A stretch of 64,000 nucleotides of DNA from Zasmidium citrigriseum (GCA_002786025.1 NHNW01000087.1:1-64000); one strand, 5' to 3'. Shown: positions 1 through 12,865, numbered from the stretch's first letter. Numbers and translations: made by a program. The notes: a model not told the origin generated them from the letters alone.

Positions 1-172
1 GCAGGAGCCGTTTTAGACGCGGGAACAAGCGAAAGACAGGGATCGAGGCATCTGTAACGTCCGTTCATTGGTCAATGCTCGGCGTGGGAGATGAGCCTCC
101 TGGCAAACACCTTCATCACCACCACCTCACCGTCGACAACATCACCACTCCGGCGCGTTCACCACCGCACTC

Positions 173-1479
173 ATGGCGTCGCGCACGCCCACGCCCGACC
201 ATGGCGCCCGCGAGCGACTGCCCAACCTCTTCGAAGTGCTCTCGCGACGAACCCTCGCTCCGGTATTGCGCGACGGGCAGACGGACAGATGGACTCGAAC
301 ATTTGCTAACACTCGCAGGTGGACTTATTCTCATTCTACATCTACATGCGCGATGTCCAGCGCAGCGTCGACTACCTAGACTTCTGGTAAGATTGGCATG
401 TGAAAGCTGGGGTGAGAGGCAACACTGACAAGGCATTCGCCAGGCTCGATGTCTCCCAGCACATGTCACTATGCCGGCACTATGTTCGCGAACTCCGTCG
501 ATCAGTCCTCGTGTCAACCCCCGAACTCGACAAGTCCGGTTCGAAGCGATCCTCCCAGATTCTGGACAACATCGAGCGAACATCTTCAGATCAAGGCCCG
601 AGCGGGACGCAATATCGCGACAAGTCGGCAGACAGACAGACCCCCGACCAACGTCTCAGTGCATTTCTTAGGCAGGACAATGGCACAGGACACAGCCCAC
701 ACAATAGCCAAGGGAGCAGGCATTCGGAAGGGACAACACCTGGCGCAGAACAGCCTCCCAGGCCGAGCTTCATGACGAACAATTCGAATTCGCCGTCGCC
801 ACATATGAACAGCAACAACAGCCCACAGAATACTGTTGCGCGAGCCGACATTCGAGCGTCCGCGGAGAAGATTCTCTACACATTCCTTTTGCCTGGTGCT
901 GAACGAGAGATCATTCTTCCGCAAGGCATCCTGAACGAAATCACACACAACATCGAGCGGGAAGGCCGAGACGATCCCGAAGTCTTCGATGCGGCCAAGG
1001 ACTACGTCTTCCAGGCCATGGAGCGAGATGCCTTCCCAGGCTTCCTTAGAGCGAAAGCACTCGGCAACATCGTACAGCCGTCGCTAATGCTGCGCCTGAT
1101 CGCCGGGCTCATTGCCATGTTCGGGGCCTTCTGGGCTGCATTCGTTCTGCTCTTCCTCAACAAGGACAGAGCCACCCGATGCTGGCTAATCTTGCCATTC
1201 ACCGTCGGTATCTATCTCCTTGCGTCACACCAGTATCTGCTGGACCCACTGCTCGCCCTGGCTGGCCTGAGCGAGTACACATTCCTCAGCTTCGCGCGGA
1301 TCAAGGAACCATTCATCAGGTACGCGTCACCACCATGCTGACGGGAAAGTGTCCCAATACTGACGCAACTCAACAGAAAACTTCTCAACCAGCGGTCACT
1401 CATGTGCTTGATGTGGATTGCCATTATCGATGCCGCATTGTGCTGTCTGTTCATATTTGTGCCAGGCAAGCGACTTTGA
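173..1479 (+). CDS. RAX1: Rax1-like RGS-domain membrane protein
   Basis: Four exons fit: 173-262, 319-386, 444-1319 and 1377-1479, giving 378 aa. All three introns are 56-57 nt with GT/AG ends, and the first has a GCTAAC branch site. The N-terminal half is RGS-like (DLFSFYIYMRDVQRSVDYLDFW near residues 32-53, later SAEKILYTFLLPGAEREI). A Ser/Asn-rich linker lies between the two parts of that domain. The C-terminal part has three or more hydrophobic segments around residues 255-375, ending in a short basic tail. In yeast, Rax1 is a membrane protein marking bud sites, and filamentous fungi have one RGS protein of this layout. The upstream ATGs at 75 and 91 give other frames. Function is inferred from domain order; identification of the family is strong. 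Confidence 0.85.
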
Positions 1480-1871
1480 TTCGCTGCCTTTTGCTGACGG
1501 GCGTTATGGGAGCAAGAGACACACGGCCGCGACCTACAGAATGAGTGCGACCGGCAGGCATTTGCCACTTTGATTTTCGAGGCGTCATCTCGTTGCTGAT
1601 GTCGAATGATAATGCTAATTGGGATACCCGCAAAGAGCATGTTTTTGAACTTGAATCGAATATCCCTCTGCACATCACACATTTATTACTCTTCATCTTA
1701 CTGCCATGCACTTGATCGAGCTATGGCTGATAGCAGCTGTCTCATAAGTCATTAACATTCTACCATTAAGATCATTATCTGCGTCTTCATGACTAGTACG
1801 TAGTAGGCTCCATGCAAATGCAATAAAGAATGTGCGCGAAATAACCAGCCAGATCCACTCATCATCTTACA
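1480..1871. other. Convergent intergenic region, no gene seen
   Basis: This lies between the 3' ends of the Rax1-like gene and the abaA-like gene. I see only out-of-phase short reading frames, so it should hold the two 3' UTRs and terminators. Confidence 0.5.
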
Positions 1872-4221
1872 TCACTGCGTCTGATGCCCCTGATCCTGCT
1901 GTTGCGTCGGCAGATTCACCCTCATATAACTCGCATCCGCCAACGCGCTCAGAGGATCTTCTTCCCGTCCATGGGCATCCTGTCCTGCACCACCATACGC
2001 CTGGCCATCCGACGGCCCTTCGCTGTATCCGTGATCGTAGTGTCCAGAGTAGCTATCGAAGACTTGTGTCTGTGAATCTGTGTTTGCGTAGTTACTCGCC
2101 CCGGCACTCATGGGCTGTTGACTGTCGAAGGCTGTGTAGCTGTCGCACCATTGCGAGGAGTAATCTGTGTTTTGGGAGTATTCGGGTTGACTTTGCTCTT
2201 GTGAGAACGCCGAATCCTGGGTCTGGTCTTGGGAGGTGCTGTAGTTTTGCAGTGAGGGATCCGCGACGAATTCCGTGTCGAAATTGAAGGCTGAGGAGTC
2301 GAAATTGCTAAAGTCCATTAGCGAGGGGTCGGTGTAGGAGATGTTTATTGCGCCGGAGGTAAAGTCTAGGGCGTTGGTATCGAGGGGGAAGTCGATGGCG
2401 CTGTGCGGATTGGTTTGGGTGCCGTCTGCGACGTTTGTGTCCAGTGAGTTGGGCCAGGTTGCTGAGGGGAGGGCGGAACTGCCTGAGCTGCTGTCGTATT
2501 CGAAGGGGGATTGGAGGGCTGGTTGTGTGGTAGATGTGGTGAAGTCGAGGTTTTGCTGGCTGTAGTCGTAGACGGAGTCGACTCTCTCGGTCTTGGGGTG
2601 AATGTACTCGGAAGATGGTTCGTTCGGGAGTCTGAGACGCCGCCAGTAGGCTTTCCCGCGGACGTCGTTGGAGAGGCGGAAGGACCAGCAGATGACGAGA
2701 AGCGGCTCGTATGCATGGTCGGTTTGGATGAAGATTTCCTGATAGGCTGTAAGACTCTTGAAATGGTCTCGGACTTCATCATGAATGCGCCCGGTCTCGT
2801 CTTCTCTTCGCAGTCGACCGGCGGCGTATGCCAATTGTTCTGCCCAGAAGCCGCTGCCGAATTTCAATTGTGTCTCGATGCCGCCGTCTTCAGATTGGGT
2901 GAAATCGACTTTTGTATTGACGCTCGTAATTGGTGAGGCGTCTTTGAACTGTCTGTTGACACGACACGGCACCCCGTCCTTGTAAAATGTGTTCCGGCAA
3001 CACACGTTGGCATTGACGTCGAGGTAGCGGCTTTTGCACATGAAGGAGATGCCCAGTTCGATGGTTCCGTTCAAAGGCCTGCCTGTCTCGTCGTACTTGA
3101 AGTCCCTTGTGGGAATGGCGAGAGAAGCTTCAGCGAGGATGATGTTACAGTTCGGTCGTCGGTGTGAGAGCATGGATGCCGCAAAGGGAAAGCTTTGGCT
3201 GAAGGAGTCTAGGTCTTCGGGCGTTTCGTCAGGCTGTCTTGGGTTTGAGATGGAAACCGTGTAGTCGTGAAGCCGGTCATAGTGTACATCTGGTCCGTTC
3301 TCGACCCTCAGCTGTCCGAACATCTGAAACTCAGTCGGCTCGAAGACCGCCATGGAGCCTTTCACTTTCGACAGCTCATGCGAACTTGCTGGTGCCATAG
3401 GTGCTGGTGGGGGAGCACCACCATGGACTGCGGTCGCACCCGGATAACAGGACGTCCTTCTTGCATCGTGATGATACGACGCTGCACGTCCACCGTATGC
3501 ACGAAGGTGATGCGCAGACGCTCCCATGTCATGCTTGGACAGCCATTGCATGATACTGGGGTCGTGCTCGACAAACGGCTTTAGAACCTGGATGTGACTT
3601 GAAACCTGCTTCCTGGTACGGGACTCGCCAGTCAACTCTTCGATGTAGTCGGCGATGAGCTCGTTGCGACCCCTTCGCTTGTCTTTGTGAGGCAATTGGC
3701 GACGGCCCATCGGTGGCCAGTATATGAGTGCTTTCCAGTTGTTAGCTGATACCATGAACTTCCTCGAAATTACTGATACCTTCGAAAAACGCCTGCTCCA
3801 AGTGATCGGGCCACTTCTGCTCTTGTCCATTCTTGTCGTCCTTGTGTTGGCGGCTGCGATACTTCATATACTGGTCCGACTCTCGAAATCGATGATAGAG
3901 TTTTTGTGCATCTTTCCTGACTCGATCCCTGTACTGAAGACTGCCATGAGCAAAGCGGTACCCTGAGCTGCTGTGTCGTATTTGCTTCCGTTGAAGAGCT
4001 GTCTGTTGATAAGAATGTTGCGGCTGAGGCTGCTGATAGTTGGAGTAGTTGTTCTCGGCTGACAGCAACGACGAGTACTTGTGCTCAGTAGCATCGACGT
4101 ATGAATAGTCATGATGCTGACGATTGCTCGACTGCTCCTGCAGTACCCGGGACGTTCGGCCACCATCGGCATTCAGAATCGGCGAGCCGTTTGAAGGGAT
4201 CACTGGCGCGGGTTGAATCAT
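1872..4221 (-). CDS. abaA: AbaA/TEC1-type TEA (ATTS) domain transcription factor
   Basis: Two exons, 4221-3780 and 3730-1872, are joined across a 49-nt intron with a GCTAAC branch site, giving 766 aa, close to known AbaA proteins. The splice rebuilds the TEA domain: [12 protein letters not shown] at about residues 136-147 runs into [11 protein letters not shown], then [15 protein letters not shown] and [14 protein letters not shown], the DNA-recognition helix region, ending near residue 205. The rest is Gln/Ser/Tyr-rich, with a long acidic low-complexity C-terminus typical of an activation region. In Aspergillus, AbaA controls conidiophore development downstream of BrlA and binds CATTCY. TEC1 in yeast is the same family, so the exact role here is inferred. 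One match to the BrlA consensus (CGAGGGA at 4740-4746) and one CATTCC core near 4829 lie upstream, but matches this short are expected by chance. Confidence 0.88.
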
Positions 4222-5149
4222 TGTGTGAGCAATCCAGCCTCAGAGGCACGCAGCAAAAGAATGCTTTCAAAGTGAAGAATGCTGAAGGGACCTCTTCGCC
4301 GGACACGCCGTGATTCGTCAGGATGCTGATATGACAGTCGAGGCCAAAGGAACGTAAGAAGTTGGATCGTTTTGGTTTTGAAAAGGAATGACTAGAGTGA
4401 ATATGAAAGGAGTGGCAGCACTTCAGGCTGAAGGGGCTCACGGGGCATGCCGTGGTTGCTAGCCAACAAGAGAGTATATACACAGACCTCGTTGAAAGTG
4501 CCATCTGGACAGGAAGGGTGTGCTTGCTGACTTAGCCTTGTGTCGCCGCCAGGGGCCCAGGAGCAGTGTGTGCAATCTCGGCCCTGCCTGCTCAAGCAGT
4601 CCCAAAGGTGGCTCGGCTGGCTAACCGATTGCCTGCATTAACGTAGTCAGATAGCGTAGCCCAGACCGGCAAGGCGAACTCATAAAAGCGAGTGCAAGGG
4701 CATGGCAGGTGACGTTACTTTGCCAGTGGGAGTAGTGATCGAGGGAGGGATGAAGTTAGGCTTGGCGTGGTGGCAATCTCCAGATGTCTCAATCCTCATA
4801 GATGTTGGAATGCGGTATCAAGAGCTGAGGAATGCAGCATTGTTGACAACCGCGTCTTGACCGATACCTCAAGAGAAGTCTCGCGCCCGGTCCACGTTCG
4901 CCGGAAGATTTTCATCGTCAAGTCGGTCGTTCGAAGTGGATGTCACAAAGTGGTCGCATCGACTCAAGCAAGGAGTCTGGTGTGACACCAGCCCTGAGAC
5001 GTCGAAAGATCCCCAGATACATGTCAACGTAGACATTTCTGCTGGTTTGCTGTTGAGTATCAGTACTCCCTTCCCCGGCAATCGCGAGGCGTCTATGCGA
5101 GCAACGGCAAGCCCAACTAATGAGAACGACAAGCACTTGCGGAGATCGC
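4222..5149. other. Upstream region of abaA-like gene and 3' region of MRD1
   Basis: About 930 bp without a convincing gene. It must contain the promoter and 5' leader of the abaA-like gene and the short 3' end of MRD1. The reading frames present are short and lack family signatures. Confidence 0.5.
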
Positions 5150-7901
5150 TCAACCGTCGTCCTCGTCGTTCTGCGTAGTGAACTTCTTTCGCCCACCACT
5201 TGTGAGCTTCTGCAGTGCAACCTTGTTGACTTGAGCTCCAACCTTCTGCTGCATCTTCTCGATCTCGGCTTCCGCATCTTCGGGATCTTCGGCAGCGAAG
5301 TCGAGCACCAGCCTGCGACCCAGCAAATGGGTATCTCGGAGAGCTTCCATGGCACCCTGGGCCTCCTTCACAGTCATGAAGTCTGCGAATGCGAAACCAC
5401 GAGCGCCACGGTCCATCTTCTTAGGCACACGAACGCTACGGAGCTGGCCGTAAGCCCCAAAGAGCGACCGGACGTCTTTCTTCGTAGCTTCGAATGGCAA
5501 GTTCTTGATGATGATTTTGGTACCCCGGGCGGCTGCTTTTTTCTCGGCATCGGCTTTGCGGCGTTCTTCGGCTGCATCGGCGCCCTTATGACTTGCCCGG
5601 ATTTGCAGCTTGTGTCCTTCGAGCGTGTACCCATCCATGGCCTGAAGAGCCGCCTGCGCCTCTTTGGCAGTTCGAAACTCCAGAAAGCCAAATCCCATGC
5701 TAAGCACTTGGCCAGGCTTCTTTGGATCGGTCTTGGTCTTGACACGAGCAGAGAGGAAGCCACTGAGGGGTTTGAACGTCTCCGTCAACAGCTGAGTAGT
5801 TGTGCTGAAGTTGAGGTTTCGCACATAGAGAGTGGCTGATCCAGCTGTGTCGGGAACGGTCTGATCGGAGTCCTTGAGATCTGATACCGAGACTTTGTTA
5901 ACGCCTTCAGGAGTATTTGCAGGCTCACCCGCCACGGGCTTGCCGGAAAAGACGTCCTTGGGTGCTTTCTCGAGAAATAGCATCGAGCTCTTCAATCGAC
6001 GATACGCCAGTGAGCCAAACGCAGCTTTGCACTGTGCAGCATTTGCAAATTCGACAATAGCAATAGTCCCGGCCGGAGGCATAAGGAATTTGGTGATGTC
6101 TCCATGCTCTTCGAAGAGTCGCTTTAGCTCATCCTTGCTGCAGTCGAATGGAATGTTCTTGACGAGAATTGCGGTGTCGCCACGCTGGCTCCTTTTGAAC
6201 GAATCGAGATCTACGCCATGTTGCCTGAAGTAGGATTTGGTCTCCTGGATGATATGGGTCTCGGCATGGGCCTGCTTGACTGCCGCGTCGCTGCTTGTGG
6301 GATCAAGGACCTCTGATTTGGATAGTCCAAGGCGACTGGCAACACTGGATACCACAGCATCGGTGTTCATGTACAAAGCGTTCCAGTTGAACGTCTTGGT
6401 GGAAGCTTCCCTTCGACGTTTGATCTCTTGCTGCTTTTTCAAAGGTAGCTTGGACAGCTCGAAGTCATCGAGCTGCTGTCGGCGTGGTTTCGCTGCTATA
6501 ACGTGAATCAAACGCCCTTGGAAGGTCTTGCCATCACGATCAATAAGGGCCTGCTCGGCGGAGTCCGGATCGCTGTACTGGACAAAGGCAAATCCTTTGC
6601 CAGCTCCAGTCTTCTTATCGCTTGCGATATGGACCTGATGAGATCGTCAGCAATGGTCTTGAATAGCTTCTCGAACACCGTTGAGTGCAGGCTCGCTGAT
6701 CAGACAATGAGAGGCATCTACTAAAATACTCTTTCCAGGATCTAATCAAATGCCGTAGCATAAGCTGTCCCTATCTGGATGATCATCACAGCGCGAGTTG
6801 ATGGTAAAATAAGAGCAAAGTTCGCTGCTTACCTCTTCCAAGTTGCCAAATTGCGAGAATTCGGCCTCCAGCTCTTCGGCTTGGACGTCGAACGGGAGGT
6901 TTCGAACAAAGAGGCGCATGCTGGACCGAACACCGTCATCATCCGGGCTGACCTCATGAACGTCCTCTTTCGAGTCGGCGCCATCTCCCGGAGGTGTTGG
7001 TATCGATGCTGCTGCCGCCGCAGGATCGGGTTCAACTTCCATTTCGTCGTCAGAAGCCTCGTCTGATTGAATCCTCTCCTTCGATGCGGCAATGGCATCT
7101 TGCTCTTCGTCATCGTCGAGGAGACCCAAAAGCCTGCTTGTTCTTGACCGTGCCCAGTCCGCATCAGAGACTGTTGGCTGCTCCACCTTATCCAGCTGTT
7201 CGGGCTGCGCAGGTTCCTCAGGCTCTTCTTCGGGCTTCTGTGCGAGAGAGATCTCAGGTTTGTCAGTTTCTTCGACCTTTGACTCGCGTCTCGCTCGTTT
7301 TGTTTTCTTCGGAACTTGCTCGTAGTCGTCGTCGCTGTCTCCATCCATAACCACCACGGTTTCAGCATCACCCTCAGCAGCTCCCGACGTTGCCTGAACC
7401 TCGTTCTCCCATGCAGCCTGCTTATCCTTCGACTTGTAGGTGTCGAGAAACTCTTTCAATTTTGGATCGTCCTCCTTCGCGGCACTGTCCCGCTTGCGCT
7501 TCAGATTGCTTTGACCAGGAGCACTCGCATCACGAGCCTGAACGGCTTTGTCCGGCGAGGCATCGTCTGGTTTGGCTTTTCTGTCTTCGATTGGTCGTGC
7601 AAGTTCCACGCCGATGCGACTCATGCGAATGAATGTCTTGTTGAAGTATTTGACAGCCTTTTGGGCGTCTTCTGGCGTCTTATAGCCAACATAGCCTAGG
7701 AGTCGTCTTGTCAGTATGGACAAGATCTCCTCCAGCTGTATTGAGGAGCCTGATTCGGTTGCTGTAGATGGACTCACCTATTCGCCGGGACGGGAAGATT
7801 TTCACGTCGGTGACCTGGCGGCCCTTTTGGGAGAAGTGGTTCCTGAAGTCGGCCTCAGTGAAGGTAGGAGGCAGACCCTTCACGAAGATACGCGAGGCCA
7901 T
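5150..7901 (-). CDS. MRD1: MRD1, multiple RNA-recognition-motif rRNA processing factor
   Basis: Three exons fit: 7901-7778, 7695-6833 and 6634-5150, with introns of 82 and 198 nt, giving 823 aa. Five RRMs can be followed. The first starts at the N-terminus (MASRIFVKGLPPTFTEADF). The second begins MRLFVRNLPFDVQAEELEAEF near residue 300 and its middle is rebuilt by the second splice. The third is TAILVKNIPFDCSKDELKRLF, the fourth ATLYVRNLNFSTTTQLLTETF and the fifth TKIIIKNLPFEATKKDVRSLF. An acidic linker of about 200 residues separates RRM1 and RRM2. In yeast, Mrd1 associates with the 35S pre-rRNA and U3 snoRNA in the nucleolus and is needed for 18S rRNA production. Length and RRM spacing match the family. 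The 198-nt intron is longer than its neighbours, so its borders are slightly less certain. Confidence 0.93.
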
Positions 7902-8168
7902 GTTGACGGGACGCGTGAGGTTTGTGTTACGACGAGAACGAAAGAGGTCGAGGCAAATTTTGGGCGGTCTTTCCAAGGGAGTGACGTTTAGCGGCCCGAA
8001 ATCTTGGCAACACGGCAGCGGCCGCCCGCCTGCCGTTGTTTTGCACATCGGGCTCCTCCTGTTCATCAGAGACAACACCACCAGAAGTCGCCTTTTCCAC
8101 CACTTACACCTCTTCGCCTGCACGCGTACTCCAAAACAAATCGCCAACGACCGCGAAACACTTCCAAC
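7902..8168. promoter_or_regulatory. Shared divergent promoter of MRD1 and LC8
   Basis: The start codons of MRD1 (minus) and the dynein light chain (plus) are only 267 bp apart, so both promoters must lie in or around this stretch. No specific factor site stands out. Confidence 0.5.
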
Positions 8169-8804
8169 ATGGCCGCCGTCGAGAAGGATGATATGAAGTC
8201 GGACAAGCTTGAGGGTGAGGACGCGACGAGCTGAAACTGTATAAAAAAGTCATTACTAACGACTGCAACAGCTCAGGTGAAGTCTGTTGACATGGTACGA
8301 TAGTCGCACTCATCGTGTTTGGTCTAGGTTGAGCGAAGACTAATTTCTGGTCCTGCAGAGCGACGACATGCAGCAGGAAGCCATCGAAGTCGGTCAGTCT
8401 CGATCCACTATCCACGACCGCGATTGGAGACTGACTTTTCACAGCACAAGAAGCCATGGAGCAGTTCACTGTCGAGAAGGTGAGCAGCAACATTGGACCA
8501 GCATTGCGACTCAATTTTCTAACTTCATCGATAGGAAATTGCACACCACATCAAGAAGACCGTATGTGAATTTCCAGCAATCGACTATGACCAGGTTCCT
8601 AACAACGAAAACAGTTCGATGAGCGAAAGGGAGCAACCTGGCACTGCATCGTTGGCCGCAACTTCGGCAGTTTCGTCACGCACGGTAGGCTCATGCGCCG
8701 AAGGCTCCTTTCGAATTCGCCTGCTGACTTGCCCTCCAGAAACCAAGCACTTCATCTACTTCTACCTCGGCCATTGTGCAATTCTGTTGTTCAAGACGCA
8801 ATAG
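8169..8804 (+). CDS. Dynein light chain LC8
   Basis: Seven exons (8169-8214, 8272-8294, 8359-8392, 8445-8479, 8535-8561, 8615-8684, 8740-8804) join in frame to a 99-residue protein. The C-terminal 65 residues are unmistakable LC8: [20 protein letters not shown], then [11 protein letters not shown] and [18 protein letters not shown] at the end. LC8 is the small dimeric light chain of cytoplasmic dynein and a general dimerisation hub; Aspergillus NudG and yeast Dyn2 are members. The N-terminal 23 residues are variable and acidic, as usual in fungal LC8. Six introns of 52-64 nt in 300 coding bases is dense but every junction keeps phase, and several have CTAAC-type branch sites. It shares a short divergent promoter with MRD1. 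Confidence 0.95.
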
Positions 8805-9397
8805 ACGCCTTATGTTCTTCTGGATTATTGGAGTCTGTACAAATTGTCGTCTGTAGCAATATGGTATGGGCGATGGCGCTATGATTAACCTGAAACTTGA
8901 CCTTTCCGCCCTGCCTGTTCTGCATCACATCGCTTCAGTACCTCTTCCTTCTTTCCAGCGAACTTGAACACGGACGAGGTGTTCTCGTCTATTGGAGTTA
9001 CATCGCATTTGAATGTTGCAATTTCTAAGGCGCAAACTTGCCTTGATTGACGCCTCGACAGGTCTTCAGATGTGAAGAGAGCTGGCTAGAACTGTTTTCA
9101 GTCTTTCGAGTCAATACTGCGAATCAACAACAACATCGAAGCTACTCCATATAAGTTTGATATCGATCTAAAGTTTGGGCCTACCGTTCTTCCCAAACCC
9201 CAGATCTACACGGCCCGACCCCTGATATCCAGCACACCGCCGTCATCCTGTGACGCCGAGAGCAGCCGCGCAATCTCGCGCCTCACATGTCCGTGGCAGC
9301 AGAGAGGCTCATCCGCAGCACTCGTTCACTCATTTAAACCATTTCCTTAGCCTTCACGACAGACGCCATCAATCGCACCGAGTAACAGAGCTCCACA
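8805..9397. other. Intergenic region, no gene seen
   Basis: This lies between the LC8 stop and the zinc-ribbon protein start, and both genes are on the plus strand. It should hold an LC8 3' UTR and a promoter. No supported coding frame or RNA gene is visible. Confidence 0.45.
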
Positions 9398-9897
9398 ATG
9401 GCGTTCATCTTCACATGTGGCACACACAGTTAGTCGCAACACCTTCTCGATCCAGGATCATCTGGCGCAACCCAGCTAACCCGCCAACAGCTTTCCAGTC
9501 CCTCCTACAAGGATACGAAAACATCACCGTCCAGTGCCAGAACTGCGGGAATTGGTCGGGCAAAGTAGTGAAGCGATGGTAAGTGCATACCTCAATCACA
9601 AGCTCCAAATCAAGTTTATCATTCGTGCCATCAAGGTCCACAAGCTAACCACTGTTTACCTCCAGGGAATGGTTCACCTTTTGCTTCGTCCCGATCATCC
9701 CCTTCTCCCTCAAACCCTGGCACGAAGTCAACTGCCACATCTGCCACTTCCACCAAGATATCAAGTTCCGACCAGACGTCCAGCAACAGATGAACAACGG
9801 CGGCGGGGGACAGCAAATACCGATGCAGAACGGACCACCGCAGGGTTGGAATAGTGGGAATCCGTACCAGCAGCCGTCACAGCCGCAGTATAAGTAA
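9398..9897 (+). CDS. Small zinc-ribbon protein
   Basis: Three exons (9398-9428, 9491-9578, 9666-9897) give 116 aa. The order is [10 protein letters not shown], then a four-cysteine zinc ribbon with the pairs CQNC (residues ~26-29) and CHIC (~62-65). A hydrophobic stretch [18 protein letters not shown] lies between the pairs. A Gln/Asn/Gly/Pro-rich tail follows. This matches the fungal zinc-ribbon family often annotated only by that domain, and no biochemical role is known to me. Both introns have a CTAAC branch site. It converges on urease, with only 290 bp between the stop codons. Confidence 0.82.
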
Positions 9898-10187
9898 CAG
9901 GAGCATGATAAGGCTTATGGCGTTTAGGTGGGGATAAGAGCTTCCGAGTATGGTTATGGGTGTTTGAGTTTGAGATACCATTTGCATTGCGGCATAGGAT
10001 GCGAAGAAGACGGGTTTGGATGGAGGTTGGTGGGAAGGGACCTGAGATATTTTTGAACAGAATGAAGAATTTGTGAATACTGCCCAACCTCCAGCAGCTC
10101 ACGTCTGGACAGTGTCCAAAGTAGTGATGTGAAGGCTGACGGGAATAGACCGCTATCGCGAAGAAGACATCCACGCGGCCGCGACAA

Positions 10188-12865
10188 TCAGTAAACGAAG
10201 TAGGCCTGGGACAGAGGCAAAGTCGCAGCCGGTTCAGCCTGGCACAGCATCCCATCCGCCTCGACAGTCTAATTGAAAGGTCAGCACGAATTGGGAGCAG
10301 ATCGAACAAGAAGGTCCAACTCACATATCTCTCCGGATCAACCTTCATCTTCGGCTTCGTATCATTCAACTTCATATCCGACTTTCCAATGCCCCTACAC
10401 TTCCTCACCGGCTCAACCCTCTTCTTCAACCCATACGTATCCACCACGCCCTTCTCAACACTCGCCTGACTCACCCACGCCACCGCAGTCGAAGGATTCC
10501 AAGCACCGAACATAGGCCTCATGATCACAGGCTCAACAGTCGGGATCGAAGCATTGGGATCACCCATCTGCGACCAAGCAACCATACCGCCTTTGATGAC
10601 TTGAGTCGGCTTCGCGCCGAAGTTGGACGGATTCCAAAGGACGAGGTCCGCGAGCTTGCCGACTTCGATGGAGCCGATCAGGTGGCCCATGCCCTGGGCG
10701 ATTGCTGGATTGATGGTGTACTTGCTCACGTAGCGTTTCACTCGGAAGTTGTCTGCTCCGGTGCCCTTGTCTTCGGGTAGGAAGCCTCGTTGGACTTTGT
10801 TCTTGTGGGCTGTGTTCCATGTTCGGAGGATGACCTCACCGCAGCGACCCATTGCTTGGGAATCGGAAGACATCATGCTGATGGCACCAAGGTCGTGGAG
10901 TACGTCTTCGGCGGCGATGGTTTCGGCGCGGATACGGGATTCTGCAAAGGCGACGTCTTCGGGGATGTTGCGTGACAAGTGATGGCATACCATCAACATG
11001 TCGAGATGCTCATCAAGAGTGTTGCCGGTATACGGTCTCGTTGGATTGGTGGATGAAGGTAGGACGTTTTCGTGTTCGACGACTGAGATGATATCGGGAG
11101 CGTGGCCACCTCCAGCGCCCTCAGTGTGGTAGGTGTGGATCGTACGGCCCTTGAAAGCGTCAACAGTCGTTTCGACGAAGCCGGATTCGTTGAGCGTGTC
11201 GGTATGAATGAGGCACTGGATATCATGCTCCTCACAGACCGACAAGCAAGTGTCGATAGCTTTGGGGGTTGTACCCCAATCTTCATGGAGCTTGAGACCA
11301 CAGACTCCAGCTTCAGCCTGTTCCCTCAGACTTGTAGGATCGGCATCGTTGCCCTTGCCTGTAATGCCCATGTTGAGAGGGAAAGAGTCTGTCGATTGGA
11401 GCATCCACTTAATGTTGTTGGGACTCGGAGTGCAAGTCGTGGCATTGGTGCCAGTACTAGGCCCAGTCCCTCCGCCCAAGAACGTCGTGATTCCGCTCGC
11501 GATAGCTTCGTGCGCTTGCTGAGGGCAGATGAAATGAATATGCGAGTCGAAACCTCCATATGTGACAATGTCGTGTTCTGCAGCGATGACATCCGTGCCG
11601 CTCCCTACCACCATGTTGGGGTTGACGTTCGCCATGACATCCGGATTGCCTGCCTTCCCAATGCCTACGATGATGCCGTCCTTGATACCAATGTCGGCCT
11701 TGTATATTCCAGTGTAGTCGACAATCAGAGCGTTGGTCACAACTGTATCCAGAGTTTCGTTGTTCGATCTTCCTGATGCTTGACCCATTCCGTCGCGAAT
11801 CGATTTGCCACCGCCGAATGAGCATTCATCGCCGTAGACAGTCATATCATGCTCCACTTGTATCCAAAGATCGGTCGGGCCGAGTCGCACTTTATCGCCA
11901 GTCGTAGGGCCAAACATAGCAATGTAAGCCTCCCGAGCCATTATAAAAGGGTTGAGGACCTGGTCGCTCGCTGGCTCTTCCTTGTGTAAGAAGCCACCGC
12001 TCTGCAGCCGCTGCAAGATGCCCTGCATGTCGTTCGAATCCCGGATAGAACCCTCTGTCAACGCATTACCACCACGAACCAACTGATTACCCGCGATCTC
12101 AACCAATGTCACCGTCTTGCTATCACCTGGCTCGAAACGAACACTCGTACCAGCAGGTATATCCAATCTCATTCCTCTCGCCTTCAAACGATCGAATTCG
12201 AGCTTGGGGTTCGTCTCTGAGAAGTGATAATGACTTCCCACTTGTATCGGTCGATCGCCCTGGCTCGTCACTTTCATGCGTATCCTCCTCCTGCCCTCGT
12301 TCAGCTTGATCCTACCACTCTCGCCCTTGACAGCGATGATAGCACCCGGCATTTTCTCCTCACTCCATGCCTCCAGACCCTCAGTCGGCGGCCAGGGAAA
12401 CTTCTCATTGCCTGGGATTGGCAGAAAGGAGCCGTACAGAGCTCTCTCCAGATCGCCATCGTCTGTTGCAATTGGATTGTGGATTGTCACCAAGTATGTT
12501 CCATTCCTGAACGTCCCTTCTACCATCATCTCTGTAAGCGTATGCGGGACACTGGGCAGAACATGTCGTCGTCCAAGCAATGTCGTCCCCAAGGACATGA
12601 GGTCTGCAACTGTATGCTCTCCATCTCTTATCAATTCGTGCAAGACGCTCGCAATCAAGGCTAGAGCTTCAGTGTGGTTCAGTCGTACACCTCTTGCTAG
12701 TCGACGCTGGGCGAGATGGCCTGTTTGGGAGATGACGAGCTTATCTATCTGTTGGAAGTTTCGATATCAGGAGCTGGAGACGGAGCTTGAGGAATGTGGA
12801 GGGTCCAATGGTTTCTGAAACACTTCGTTTCAGTTTTGACGTACCTCCTTTGGTGCCAACTGCAT
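10188..12865 (-). CDS. Urease, single-chain nickel enzyme
   Basis: Three exons (12865-12845, 12748-10325, 10268-10188) give 841 aa, essentially the length of plant and fungal ureases. Gamma-like, beta-like and alpha-like parts are fused in that order. Active-site residues line up at jack-bean positions plus three. H410 and H412 are the HIH nickel ligands. K493 in [11 protein letters not shown] is the lysine that becomes carbamylated. H522 sits in [10 protein letters not shown] and H548 in [11 protein letters not shown]. The flap motif MVCHHLS and the aspartate in SSDSQAMGR follow. The enzyme hydrolyses urea to ammonia and carbamate in the cytosol and needs accessory proteins not found in this window. 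The 7-codon first exon encodes MQLAPKE. The start codon is only 91 bp from the insertion point of a retrotransposon, so the native promoter has been displaced. Confidence 0.96.

Noticed and set aside
4740..4746. CGAGGGA upstream of the abaA-like gene as a BrlA response element
   Set aside because: A 7-bp degenerate motif is expected about once by chance in the 900-bp region on both strands. I keep it only as a note in the gene entry.
9411..12664. Long frames on the strand opposite urease (for example 11102-11776)
   Set aside because: They are antisense shadows of the urease exon, whose active-site residues and length fix the true frame.
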